Shown here: positions 1 to 7,673 of the stretch, piece after piece | How positions within the stretch are numbered: the stretch's first letter is position 1 | How the letters are laid out: the number at the start of each line of letters is the position of its first letter | Assembly: GCA_964624465.1 (NCBI GenBank) | Contig: CAZUZD010000085.1 | Coordinates: forward strand, 1-20,363 | Direction of reading: 5' to 3' | Source: CAZUZD01 sp964624465 | Lineage (GTDB): Bacteria; Planctomycetota; Planctomycetia; Isosphaerales; Isosphaeraceae | DNA: 20,363 nucleotides | Notes under the pieces: model-generated | What the model saw: only the letters and a program-made list of their open reading frames with translations | Told to the model about the DNA's origin: nothing | Database searches by the model: none | Translations under genes and position numbers: made by a program

Positions 1-1
1 G

Positions 2-2074
2 ATCGCGACGGCCACCTCGGCCATGATCCTGGTCGAGCGCGGTCGGTTGCGGCTCGACGAACGGCTGGGGGCAGTCCTGCCCGACTTCGACAACCACGGC
101 AAGGGAGCCATCACCGTCGAGCAACTGCTGCGGCACCGCTCGGGGCTGATCGCCGACAACCCGCTGGCCGATTACGCCGATGGCCCCGAGGTCGCCTGGC
201 AACGGCTGGCCGGGCTCGGTCTGACCGGCGAGCCGGGCCGCCAGTTCCTGTACTCGGACGTCAATTACCTGATCCTGGGCCGGATCGTCGAGGCGCGCTC
301 GGGCGTGCCCCTGGCCGAGTTCGTCCGGACCGAGATCGCCGAGCCGCTGGGCCTGTCCTCCACCGGCTTTTCACCCACCGATCCCGCGATTCTGGCCCGC
401 ACGGCGCCCACCGAGCGCGACGGCGACCGGATGCTCCGCGGGGTCGTGCATGACCCCCGCGCCCGGGCCCTCGGTGGGGTCGCCGGCCACGCTGGCCTGT
501 TCGGCACCGCCGGCGACCTGGCCGTGTTCGCCCGGACGCTGCTCGACGGCGGCCGGGCGCCGAACGGATACCGCCTGCTCTCCCCCCTGACCGTACGGCT
601 GATGACCACGCCGGGCGACGAGCCCGAGGGCCAGCTCCGCGGCCTGGGCTGGGACATCCACACCGGCTTCACCTCACCCCGCGGGGCCCTCTTCGGCCCG
701 ACCGGGTTCGGCCACACCGGGTTCACCGGCACGAGCCTCTGGATCGACCCGGAGACGCAGTCGTTCGTGATCCTGCTCACCAGCCGGCTGCACCCGGACG
801 GCAAGGGGGCCTCGCCAACGGCCCTCCGCCGCGAGGTGGCGACCCTGGCCGCCGCCGCACTGACCGATAGCCCGATGCCTCTACCAGGACGGATGCGAAC
901 GGTTGCGGCATCGAGTTCCGGTGCGCCCCAGCCCAGACCGTCCACGCCGGTGCTCTGCGGGATCGATGTCCTGGCAAAGCAGAACTTCGCCGCGCTGCGG
1001 GGCAAGCGGGTCGGCCTGGTGACGAACCACACGGGCCGCACCGCCGACGGCCGCTCGACGATCGACGCGCTCTTCCAGGCACCCGGGGTGACGCTGGTCG
1101 CGCTGTACAGCCCCGAGCACGGCATCCGGGGACTGCTCGACAAGGAGGTGGCCGACGACCGCGACGCGGCCACGGGCCTGCCGATCTTTAGCCTCTACGG
1201 CAAGACCCGCAAGCCGACCCCGGAGAGCCTCGAAGGCGTCGAGGTCCTGGTCTACGACATCCAGGACATCGGCGCCCGCTTCTACACCTACATCAGCACC
1301 CTGGGCCTGGTGCTCGACGCCGCGGCCGAGCGCACGATCCCCCTGGTCGTCCTCGACCGACCGAACCCGATCGGCGGGGAGGCGGTCGCCGGGCCGGTGC
1401 GTGACGACGAGTTCGCGTCGTTCATCGCCCATCACGCGCTGCCGGTGCGGCATGGGCTGACGGTCGGCGAGCTGGCGCACCTGTTCAATGCCGAGCGGTC
1501 GATCGGGGCCGACCTGACGGTGATCCCCTGCGAGGGCTGGCGGCGGGCGGACCTCTACGACCGAAGCGGCCTGCTCTGGGTGAACCCCTCGCCGAACATG
1601 CGGAGCCTGACCGAGGCCCTGCTGTACCCCGGCGTCGGGCTGCTGGAGGGCACGAATCTGGCCACGGGCCGCGGCACCGACACCCCGTTCGAGCGGGTGG
1701 GCGCCCCCTGGATCGACCCGATCGCGTGGGCGCGCGACCTGAACGCCGCCGGCCTGCCGGGCGTCCGGTTCGTGCCCGTGCGGTTCACACCCGGTGAGCG
1801 GCAGTACGCGGGCCAGGAGTGTGGCGGCGTCTTCCTCCAGATCACCGACCGGGCCGTCTTCGAGCCGATCGGCCTGGGCGTCGAGATGGCGCTCTCGCTG
1901 CGGCGGCTCCACCGCGACCAGTGGCAGCCGGACGCCCTGCTCAGGTTCCTGGCCGACCGCCGGGCCTACCAGGCGATCCTCGAGGGTAAATCGCGCGCGG
2001 AGGTCGAGGCCCTCTGGCGCACCGAACTGGAGGCCTTCCGGGGGCTGCGGTCCGGATATCTGCTCTATCGCTGA
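2..2074 (+). CDS. Serine beta-lactamase-like / NamZ (DUF1343) fusion protein, 5'-truncated
   Basis: The reading frame is open from base 2, so the start lies upstream of the window. Residues below are counted from the Met at 23. The N-terminal part (about 1-285) is a beta-lactamase/penicillin-binding-like serine hydrolase with LRHRSGL (36-42), YSD (77-79, the Tyr motif) and HTG (231-233, the KTG-like motif). The nucleophile SxxK motif should sit just before base 1. A Pro/Ser-rich linker (about 286-308) leads to a full DUF1343 domain (about 309-683) with VGLVTNHTG, SPEHG (363-367), YDIQDIGARFYTY and LDRPNP. DUF1343 is the family of Bacillus subtilis NamZ (YbbC), an exo-beta-N-acetylmuramidase that releases MurNAc from peptidoglycan fragments. 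B. subtilis keeps a separate lactamase-like gene (ybbE/amlB) in the same recovery cluster, so the fusion joins two partners known as neighbours. Export cannot be judged because the N-terminus is missing. Family assignment is secure; the exact substrate is inferred. Confidence 0.93.
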   Translation: MATATSAMILVERGRLRLDERLGAVLPDFDNHGKGAITVEQLLRHRSGLIADNPLADYADGPEVAWQRLAGLGLTGEPGRQFLYSDVNYLILGRIVEARSGVPLAEFVRTEIAEPLGLSSTGFSPTDPAILARTAPTERDGDRMLRGVVHDPRARALGGVAGHAGLFGTAGDLAVFARTLLDGGRAPNGYRLLSPLTVRLMTTPGDEPEGQLRGLGWDIHTGFTSPRGALFGPTGFGHTGFTGTSLWIDPETQSFVILLTSRLHPDGKGASPTALRREVATLAAAALTDSPMPLPGRMRTVAASSSGAPQPRPSTPVLCGIDVLAKQNFAALRGKRVGLVTNHTGRTADGRSTIDALFQAPGVTLVALYSPEHGIRGLLDKEVADDRDAATGLPIFSLYGKTRKPTPESLEGVEVLVYDIQDIGARFYTYISTLGLVLDAAAERTIPLVVLDRPNPIGGEAVAGPVRDDEFASFIAHHALPVRHGLTVGELAHLFNAERSIGADLTVIPCEGWRRADLYDRSGLLWVNPSPNMRSLTEALLYPGVGLLEGTNLATGRGTDTPFERVGAPWIDPIAWARDLNAAGLPGVRFVPVRFTPGERQYAGQECGGVFLQITDRAVFEPIGLGVEMALSLRRLHRDQWQPDALLRFLADRRAYQAILEGKSRAEVEALWRTELEAFRGLRSGYLLYR

Positions 2075-2922
2075 GCGGCCTCGTCGGGAGTCAGGTCAGA
2101 TTCGGGCCGCCGCTGCGGGTCCGGCTCGGCCATGCGCCCCGGGCTGTAGTAGCGCCGGAGCCAGCGGCTCAGGCCGTCGAGGCCGGGATACAGGACCCTT
2201 TCGGTGATGTTCGCCTGGTCGAGCTTGTCGCGGATCTCCCACTTCAGGGGGCCCGGGATCACGAGCTGACGCACGAGCCGGGGGTGTGCCTCGAGCCAGT
2301 GATCCAGTCGGGCCCCGGCGTTGGACATGAGCGCGAAGAGGGCGAACTGGTTAACGATCCGCTCCTCGATCGAGGCCGGCTCCAGGAACAGGACGTACGG
2401 CCCGGCGGTCTCCAGCGACTGGAGGTCGCCCAGCGAGCCCACGGCCTGGGCGAGCAACTCGCTGGTGAAGACGTCGGACCCCTCGGCGTCCAGGATCGCC
2501 CGCAGCGGCGCCGGCAGCCGCCGCTGGGCGGCGACGTAGTCCACGCACCAGACGACCCCGTCGGCATCGAAGTGCGCGGGGTCCTCGGTGGCGATGTGCA
2601 GCGCCACCAGCGGCGAGAAGGTCCAGTCGAGCAACCGGGTGGGCAAGCCGTGGTGCTGCGCCAGGGCCAGCCAGCTCCAGGTGGAGTCCTCGGCGGGGGC
2701 GTTCAGCATGCGGGCGTACTTGCGGAAGTTGCGCAGCAGATGCGCCTCGTGTCGCGCGTAGTCGCCGCCCAGCCGCATCAGGCTGGTGGCCAGCCCGAAC
2801 TCGGCGCGGGCCATGCCGCGGAAGGCGTGCGGGGAGCGATGGCGACCGAGCGTCGGGTTCCACGACCCCTCGTAGAGCCGCTCCTGCAGCTCGACCCAGC
2901 TTGCCACCCGCGTGCGGTCCAC
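2065..2922 (-). CDS. FRG-domain protein
   Basis: This protein of about 285 residues carries the two signatures of the FRG domain (PF08867). Counted from an alternative Met at 2940, they are HAFRGMARAEFGLATSLMRL at 38-57, containing the name-giving F-R-G at 40-42, and AQHHGLPTRLLDWT at 94-107. I see no signal peptide or membrane helix, so it is probably cytoplasmic. The biochemical role of FRG domains is not established. I prefer the GTG at 2922 because GGGAGG lies 6 nt upstream of it; the ATG at 2940 has only weak complementarity to the ribosome. The 3' end overlaps the end of the convergent fusion gene by 10 bp. The sugar isomerase gene lies upstream on the same strand, and the two may be co-transcribed, but no functional link is evident. 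Domain call is firm; function is unknown. Confidence 0.9.
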   Translation of the reverse strand: MDRTRVASWVELQERLYEGSWNPTLGRHRSPHAFRGMARAEFGLATSLMRLGGDYARHEAHLLRNFRKYARMLNAPAEDSTWSWLALAQHHGLPTRLLDWTFSPLVALHIATEDPAHFDADGVVWCVDYVAAQRRLPAPLRAILDAEGSDVFTSELLAQAVGSLGDLQSLETAGPYVLFLEPASIEERIVNQFALFALMSNAGARLDHWLEAHPRLVRQLVIPGPLKWEIRDKLDQANITERVLYPGLDGLSRWLRRYYSPGRMAEPDPQRRPESDLTPDEAAQR

Positions 2923-2928
2923 GGTGCA

Positions 2929-2934
2929 CCTCCC
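2929..2934 (-). promoter_or_regulatory. Ribosome binding site deciding the FRG gene start
   Basis: On the minus strand GGGAGG lies 6 nt before the GTG at 2922 and inside the stretch that would be coding if the ATG at 2940 were used. It is a strong Shine-Dalgarno match and favours the GTG start. Confidence 0.5.
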
Positions 2935-2944
2935 GGCCATCGTC

Positions 2945-2971
2945 CCGGACCGGCCTGCGTAGCAAGTCCGG
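2945..2971 (-). terminator. Weak hairpin between the isomerase and FRG genes
   Basis: CCGGAC (2945-2950) and GTCCGG (2966-2971) form a perfect 6-bp stem with a 15-nt loop in the 65-84 bp spacer. There is no T-tract. It could weaken read-through or protect an mRNA end, but a stem this short is common by chance at this base composition. Confidence 0.2.
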
Positions 2972-3006
2972 TTCCGGGGCGAGGCGGGTGGTGTCCTGGC
3001 CGGGCC

Positions 3007-4053
3007 TCAACTCCGCCCGGTCAGCGCATTGAGGATGAGCATCTCGAGCTGCTCGTACTGGCGGTTCTGGCGGAGCTGCTCGACGCGGGCCTCGTCGACA
3101 CCGCGCACGATCTCCAGCAGCCGCAGGAACATCGTCCGCGAGTGGGCCAGGTGGAACATGGCCTCCTCCGGGCGGGTCGTACGCATCGCCTTGACGTCGA
3201 GGCCGACGCACTCGCCGTTGCGGCCGAACCCGTGCTTCTCCAGCACCCAGACCTGATCAAAGGCCCGCCGCAGGTCGACGGCGCCGAAGACCTTGTCCTG
3301 GTCGTACTTGAGGCCGTTCTGGTCGTTCAGGTGCACGCTCCAGAGCTTCTGGTGCCAGAGGGCGTACGCCATGTCGTCGGCCGGGTCGAGGCCGGCGAGG
3401 ATCGAGTGGGCGCTCTCGATCAGGACGCCCGAGCGGCTCGGGTCGATCGTGCGGTAGGCCAGCCCGATCATGTGGCCGACGGTGGGCAGGTACGCCTGGT
3501 CCATCGGCTCGTTGGGCTTGGCCTCGCCCAGGATCCTGATGTGCGGGTCGTGCTCCAGGATCGCGTTCCAGGCGTCGAGCAGCCGGCCCATGGCGGTGAC
3601 GGCGCACTTGGCCTCGCGGATGTACGTGCCCTCGCGGGCCAGCCAGAGCACGTAGTTGGGGCAGTTTACGGCCTTCGCGATGTCGACGCAGCGGCGGGCC
3701 CGGTCCAGGGCGTACTGGCGGTCGCTGGCGCTGTTGGCGGTGAAGGCGCCGTCGACGGTGCGGGGATCTTCCCAGAGCCGGGGGGCCACGATCTCGACGA
3801 ACAGCCCCTCGCCATCGAGGATCTTCTGGACCGAGGCGATGCCCTTCTGCTGCTCGGCCCACGACCAGTCGGCGGGCACGATGTCGTCGTCGTGGAACTG
3901 GACGGCGTGGAATCCCAGCTCCTTGTAGGCCTTGAGCTTCCGGCCGAACTCGACCTCGTTCCGCACGGGCGGCCCGAACGGGTCGGAGCCGGTGCTGATG
4001 TTCCAGGGTCCGAAGGAGAACCCGTACTCGGTGGGCGGGCCGGTCGGGGGCAT
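3007..4053 (-). CDS. Xylose-isomerase-family TIM-barrel sugar isomerase
   Basis: Numbering is from the ATG at 4053 (348 residues). The sequence follows class I xylose isomerases of the Streptomyces type along its whole length: FHDDD (catalytic His54, Asp57), GAFTAN, AKPNEP (Glu177, Lys179), LPTVGH, IESAHS (Glu213, His216), NDQNGLKYDQD (Asp251, Asp253) and LDVKAMR (Asp286). All metal and proton-transfer positions match except one: the Asp that binds the first metal (Asp245 in Streptomyces) is His241 here. L-rhamnose isomerase and tagatose-3-epimerase use His at this place, so the site probably still binds metal while the sugar substrate may differ. The protein is about 40 residues shorter than typical xylose isomerases. 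An in-frame GTG at 4068 is possible, but the ATG has GTGGAG 9 nt upstream. Neighbours give no pathway context. Family is certain; the substrate is open. Confidence 0.92.
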   Translation of the reverse strand: MPPTGPPTEYGFSFGPWNISTGSDPFGPPVRNEVEFGRKLKAYKELGFHAVQFHDDDIVPADWSWAEQQKGIASVQKILDGEGLFVEIVAPRLWEDPRTVDGAFTANSASDRQYALDRARRCVDIAKAVNCPNYVLWLAREGTYIREAKCAVTAMGRLLDAWNAILEHDPHIRILGEAKPNEPMDQAYLPTVGHMIGLAYRTIDPSRSGVLIESAHSILAGLDPADDMAYALWHQKLWSVHLNDQNGLKYDQDKVFGAVDLRRAFDQVWVLEKHGFGRNGECVGLDVKAMRTTRPEEAMFHLAHSRTMFLRLLEIVRGVDEARVEQLRQNRQYEQLEMLILNALTGRS

Positions 4054-4116
4054 GGCGGGGAGCTCCACGCAAGGAGGGTCGGGGCGGGGACTGCGGCAGA
4101 CCTTTTGACGCCGAGG

Positions 4117-4145
4117 CTGATAGGATACTGACTCCCCCGGGTCAC
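4117..4145 (-). promoter_or_regulatory. Sigma-70-like promoter candidate for the isomerase gene
   Basis: On the minus strand GTGACC (4140-4145) is followed after 17 nt by TATCAG (4117-4122). Each hexamer matches the consensus at four of six positions. Transcription would begin near 4110, about 55 nt before the ATG at 4053. The spot is the least G+C-rich part of the divergent spacer shared with the small membrane-protein gene. On the plus strand TTGACG at 4105-4110 is also present, but I find no well-spaced -10 for it. Confidence 0.4.
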
Positions 4146-4199
4146 GCCACGGTGCAGCGGGACGGGGGCCGGTCGGGATCGCGGGGGGCTCGGGCGACG

Positions 4200-4502
4200 A
4201 TGCGGCTCTGGCACCTGGGGACCGTGGTGCTCTTCACCGCCTTGTTCCTTGCCATCGGGCGGAGCGAGGTCGGCCGGGTCGCGCTGATCGTCTTCTTCAC
4301 CGGCCTGGGCGAGGTGTTCGTCGGCACGGCCGCCCTGATGCAGCTGTTCCGGACCCTGGGTGAGCTGGGATCGGCCCGCGGGCTGGCGGCCCACGTCGAG
4401 GCGATCGCGGCGACGGCGCTGGTGCTGCTGGTGGCCACCATCGGCATGAACGGCGTGCTCTGGGTCGGGGTGCTGATGCTCAGCCGGATTCTCGACTGGT
4501 AG
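4200..4502 (+). CDS. Small three-helix membrane protein, unknown function
   Basis: I do not recognise a family. The 100-residue product has three strongly hydrophobic segments at about 5-19, 26-50 and 68-95 and ends in SRILDW. The second helix contains Gly and Glu (FFTGLGEVFVG), and the third contains an Asn (GMNG). The first helix starts almost at the N-terminus, so it acts as its own membrane anchor. I chose the ATG at 4200. A GTG at 4152 in the same frame would add 16 residues rich in Arg and Gly and has no ribosome binding site. The gene is divergent from the isomerase and lies 155 bp before the oligoendopeptidase gene on the same strand. That it is a real gene is supported by the clear membrane pattern and by its fit between the neighbours. 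Confidence 0.7.
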   Translation: MRLWHLGTVVLFTALFLAIGRSEVGRVALIVFFTGLGEVFVGTAALMQLFRTLGELGSARGLAAHVEAIAATALVLLVATIGMNGVLWVGVLMLSRILDW

Positions 4503-4657
4503 CCGGGGGGTCGCCAGCGTCCGGGCAGGCATCGGAGCCGGAGGCGACTGGAACGCGGCGTACCACGGACGTTACCCTGAACCGCATTGCGGGGCGGGCT
4601 GCGGTCCGACGGATCGCCGGCGCCCTGGACCGGACCCGGTTCGCGCGAGGGCCACGG

Positions 4658-6376
4658 ATGAACACTGCCTACGTTCCCGAGACGTTCCCCCACCAGTGGC
4701 TCCCGACGACCGTCGAGCTCAAGACCTGGGAGCAGATCGAGCCCTGGTACACGCAGCTCGTGGAGCGCCCGATCGACTCGCCAGCCGACCTGGAGCGCTG
4801 GCTGCGCGACGCCGGTGAGCTCAACGGTGCCGTGGGACAGGAAGGGACCCGGCGCTACATCGCGATGACCTGTCAGACCGACGACCCGGCCCGCGAGCAG
4901 GCGCACCTGGAGTGGGTCCGCGACGTCGAGCCGCGGCTCAAGCCCGTGCAGAACGCGCTGCGGACGAAGTACCTGGACAGCCCGCACCGAGCGGCCCTGC
5001 CGCAGGACCGCTTCTTCGTCTTCGACCGGGCCCAGCAGAACCGCCGCGAGCTGTACCGCGAGGCGAACATCGCCCGCGAGACCGAGCTGGCCGAGCTCGA
5101 GCAGCAGTACCAGAAGATCATCGGCGGTCAGACGGTGACCTTCCGCGGCCAGGAGTACACGCCCGCGCAGATGGCCCCGTTCCTGGAGGAGCCCGACCGC
5201 GCCCTGCGACAGGAGGCCTGGGAGGTCGTGGCCCGCCGTCGGCTCCAGGATCGCGACGCCCTGGACGAGCTGTTCGACCGGATGCGCGGCCTGCGCGCCG
5301 AGGTCGCCCGCGAGGCGGGGTTTGGCTCGTTCACCGACTACGCCTACCGGCTCCGCGAGCGCTTCGACTATGGCGTGACCGAGGCCGTGGCGTTCCAGAA
5401 CGCGATTGCCCGGGTCGTGGTGCCGCTGGCCGCCGAGATCCAGGAACAGCGCCGCAAGGACATGACGCTCGACCGGCTCCGGCCCTGGGACCTGGCCGTC
5501 GACCCGCTGGGGCGCCCGCCGCTGCGACCGTTCCAGGAGGCCGAGCAGCTCGCCGAGGGGACGCAGCAGATCTTCCGCGACGTGGACCCCGACCTGGGCG
5601 CCCAGTTCGCGTTCCTCCGCCGCCAGGGCCTGCTCGACCTGGCCAACCGCAAGGGGAAGGCGCCCGGCGGGTATCAGACCACCCTGGAGGATGACCGATA
5701 CCCGTTCATCTTCATGAACGCGGTGGGCATCGACGGCGATCTGCGCACTCTTTTGCACGAAGGTGGGCACGCCTTCCACGCCCTGGCGAGCCGGGCCGAG
5801 CCCCTGGCGGCGTACCGGGAGGCGCCGATCGAGTTCTGCGAGGTCGCCAGCATGAGCATGGAGCTGCTCGGCGCCCGCAAGCTGGAGATGTTCTACGATC
5901 TGGCCGACGCCAATCGCTCGTACCGTCAGCTCCTGGAGGGGATCGTCCTGATCCTCCCCTGGATCGCCACCGTCGACGCCTTCCAGCACTGGGTGTACGC
6001 CCACCCCGAGCACACCCGCGCGGAGCGCCGGGCCGCCTGGTCGGGGCTGATCGCCCGGTACGGTGGGGCGGTGGACTGGACCGGCTACGAGGAGGCCCGA
6101 GAGCACTCCTGGCACCGGCAGCTCCACATCTTCCTGTACCCGTTCTACTACATCGAGTACGGCATCGCGCAGCTGGGGGCGTTGCAGGTCTGGCGCAATG
6201 CGCAGACCGACCGGGCCGGGGCCGTGGCGGCCTACCGGCGGGCCCTGGGGCTGGGGGGCTCCCGGCCATTGCCGCAGCTCTTCGAGGCCGCCGGCACCCG
6301 CTTCGACTTCTCCGAGGCCACGCTCACGCCCCTGGTCCAGGCGATCCGCTCGGAGCTGGACCGGATTGCCGAATGA
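4658..6376 (+). CDS. M3-family oligoendopeptidase (PepF-like zinc metallopeptidase)
   Basis: This 572-residue protein is a zinc peptidase of family M3B. The metal site is HEGGH (367-371), and the third ligand is probably Glu395 in IEFCEVASMSMEL, at the spacing usual for the family. The all-helical N-terminal part (about 1-340) matches oligoendopeptidase F-like proteins, and the C-terminal part has the family's YPFYYIEYGIAQLGALQVW region. Length is normal. No signal peptide is visible, so it should act in the cytoplasm, cutting short peptides during protein or peptide turnover. The ATG at 4658 has GAGGG about 9 nt upstream. The spacer before it (4503-4657) shows no promoter I would defend. The gene ends 24 bp before the convergent channel gene. 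Family and reaction type are secure; natural substrates are unknown. Confidence 0.95.
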   Translation: MNTAYVPETFPHQWLPTTVELKTWEQIEPWYTQLVERPIDSPADLERWLRDAGELNGAVGQEGTRRYIAMTCQTDDPAREQAHLEWVRDVEPRLKPVQNALRTKYLDSPHRAALPQDRFFVFDRAQQNRRELYREANIARETELAELEQQYQKIIGGQTVTFRGQEYTPAQMAPFLEEPDRALRQEAWEVVARRRLQDRDALDELFDRMRGLRAEVAREAGFGSFTDYAYRLRERFDYGVTEAVAFQNAIARVVVPLAAEIQEQRRKDMTLDRLRPWDLAVDPLGRPPLRPFQEAEQLAEGTQQIFRDVDPDLGAQFAFLRRQGLLDLANRKGKAPGGYQTTLEDDRYPFIFMNAVGIDGDLRTLLHEGGHAFHALASRAEPLAAYREAPIEFCEVASMSMELLGARKLEMFYDLADANRSYRQLLEGIVLILPWIATVDAFQHWVYAHPEHTRAERRAAWSGLIARYGGAVDWTGYEEAREHSWHRQLHIFLYPFYYIEYGIAQLGALQVWRNAQTDRAGAVAAYRRALGLGGSRPLPQLFEAAGTRFDFSEATLTPLVQAIRSELDRIAE

Positions 6377-6383
6377 GCCAGAC

Positions 6384-6411
6384 CGGCCAGCCCCGGGCGC
6401 TCAGCCGGCCG
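6384..6411. terminator. Hairpin in the convergent spacer of the peptidase and channel genes
   Basis: CGGCCAGC (6384-6391) faces GCCGGCCG (6404-6411) with a 12-nt loop and a single mismatch, which becomes a G-U pair in the minus-strand transcript. It spans the short gap between the two convergent stop codons and could serve both genes. There is no T-tract on either side. Confidence 0.35.
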
Positions 6412-7621
6412 TGGCCCCGGGTGGGGCTGCGGCCGGGGCCAGGCTGGGGACGGTGGGGAGCGACTGGGCGGGGTTCAGGAAGACCCGGCTCAGGAGCACG
6501 AGCTGGTCGCCGGCCTTGAGCGGGCCGGCGTCGGAGCCGACGGGGTTCAGGAGCATGTCCTCCCCGCGCTGCAGGCCGATGAGCAGGCACGAGCGCTTGT
6601 CGGTGCGGTAGCGGAGGAACAGGCTGGCCATCTCGACGAAGTCGCGACCGATGAGCTCCGGGGGCACGTTGAGCAGGTACATCTCGTTGGCGTCGCGGCC
6701 CACCGAGAGCAGCTCCTGGTACACCTGCGTCATCCCGTGGTAGATCGCCGTGCGCGCCAGCAGCCGGAGCCCCAGCTCGTCGGAGCTGATGATCTCGTCG
6801 GCGCCGGCCTTGCGCAGGTGGTGGCGGTTGGCGGGGTTGCGGCACTCGACGGCGATGTTCACCTCGGCGCCCTTGCAGAGGTTCTGCAGGGCGATGCAGG
6901 TGAGGATCGTCTTGCCGTCAGCATGTTCCCCCTGGCGATCGTCGGAGAGCACGACCACCGAGTGGGCCCGCTGCACCCGGGCGCGGCGGAGGATGACCTC
7001 GCTGGTGGGGTCGCCCTTGACGATGTACACGTCGTGGAACGCCGGCTCGTCGGCGGTGTCGGGCAGGTCGATGTCCTCGGGGTGGTCGTGAATGATGACC
7101 ACCGGCCGCTTGTCCAGGACGATCTTGGAGTGCACCTCGCGGATCCACTCCAGCCCCCGGGGGGCCCAGTTGCAGAGGATCAAGTGGTCGTCCATCTCGA
7201 AGTTCGGCACGTCTCGCCTCCGGAGTCCCATCTCGACCAGGGCCGAGGCGACCGCACCCGTGAGCACGGCCACCAGGCTGATCCCCGCGGCCATCACGAT
7301 GAGCGCCAGCACCCGACCCGCCGGGGTCCGGGGCTGGATCTCCAGGCCGCTGAACATGATCACCAGCACGCTCCACAGCGACTCGCTCCAGCTCTCGAAC
7401 GCCGGCTCGCCCCCGGCCTCCGCCAGGTGCAGGAGCAGCGAGCCGCCGATCCAGGCGGAGAGCATGCCGAGCAAGGCCCGTTGCAGCACCCGCGCCTTGC
7501 GGAGCTGCCGCACCAGCGTGCGCCAGAGCCGGTCCTCCGCCTCGCGGTCGGCGTGCGAATCAGGCGCCGCCTCGTGCCAGGCGTCGTATCGGCCGGCGGG
7601 CCGCGGGGTCGAATCGGACAT
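6401..7621 (-). CDS. Two-helix ion channel with RCK (TrkA-N/TrkA-C) domains
   Basis: The 406-residue protein has a polar N-terminus, a first membrane helix (about 49-67), a pore-like segment (80-97) and a second helix (103-130). A cytosolic RCK module follows: a nucleotide-binding fold from about 145 (HLILCNWAPRGLEWI, then GDPTSEVILRRARVQRAHSV) and a TrkA-C-like part (about 310-382). The overall order is that of prokaryotic two-helix ligand-gated potassium channels. However, the filter position reads IMFSGLEI rather than TVGYGD, so potassium selectivity cannot be assumed. The C-terminal 20 residues are Pro/Ala-rich. The ATG at 7621 has GAGG about 11 nt upstream; the frame stays open further upstream but looks non-coding there. 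It is the last gene of the minus-strand run, 52 bp after the cytochrome/WD40 gene. Architecture is clear; the ion is unknown. Confidence 0.88.
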   Translation of the reverse strand: MSDSTPRPAGRYDAWHEAAPDSHADREAEDRLWRTLVRQLRKARVLQRALLGMLSAWIGGSLLLHLAEAGGEPAFESWSESLWSVLVIMFSGLEIQPRTPAGRVLALIVMAAGISLVAVLTGAVASALVEMGLRRRDVPNFEMDDHLILCNWAPRGLEWIREVHSKIVLDKRPVVIIHDHPEDIDLPDTADEPAFHDVYIVKGDPTSEVILRRARVQRAHSVVVLSDDRQGEHADGKTILTCIALQNLCKGAEVNIAVECRNPANRHHLRKAGADEIISSDELGLRLLARTAIYHGMTQVYQELLSVGRDANEMYLLNVPPELIGRDFVEMASLFLRYRTDKRSCLLIGLQRGEDMLLNPVGSDAGPLKAGDQLVLLSRVFLNPAQSLPTVPSLAPAAAPPGATAG

Positions 7622-7673
7622 CGGGTTCCGGCCTCGGCACGGGGCAAGGGCGCACCGGCCGGGGTGGTCCCCG

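Noticed and set aside
881..1912. 343-codon open frame opposite the lactamase/NamZ fusion
   Set aside because: Opposite strand of a conserved DUF1343 domain; no recognisable feature.
2284..4131. 615-codon open frame opposite the FRG and isomerase genes
   Set aside because: Shadow of two well-supported genes; low-complexity composition.
4142..6127. 661-codon open frame on the minus strand opposite the small membrane protein and the peptidase
   Set aside because: It covers the conserved M3 peptidase and shows no features of its own.
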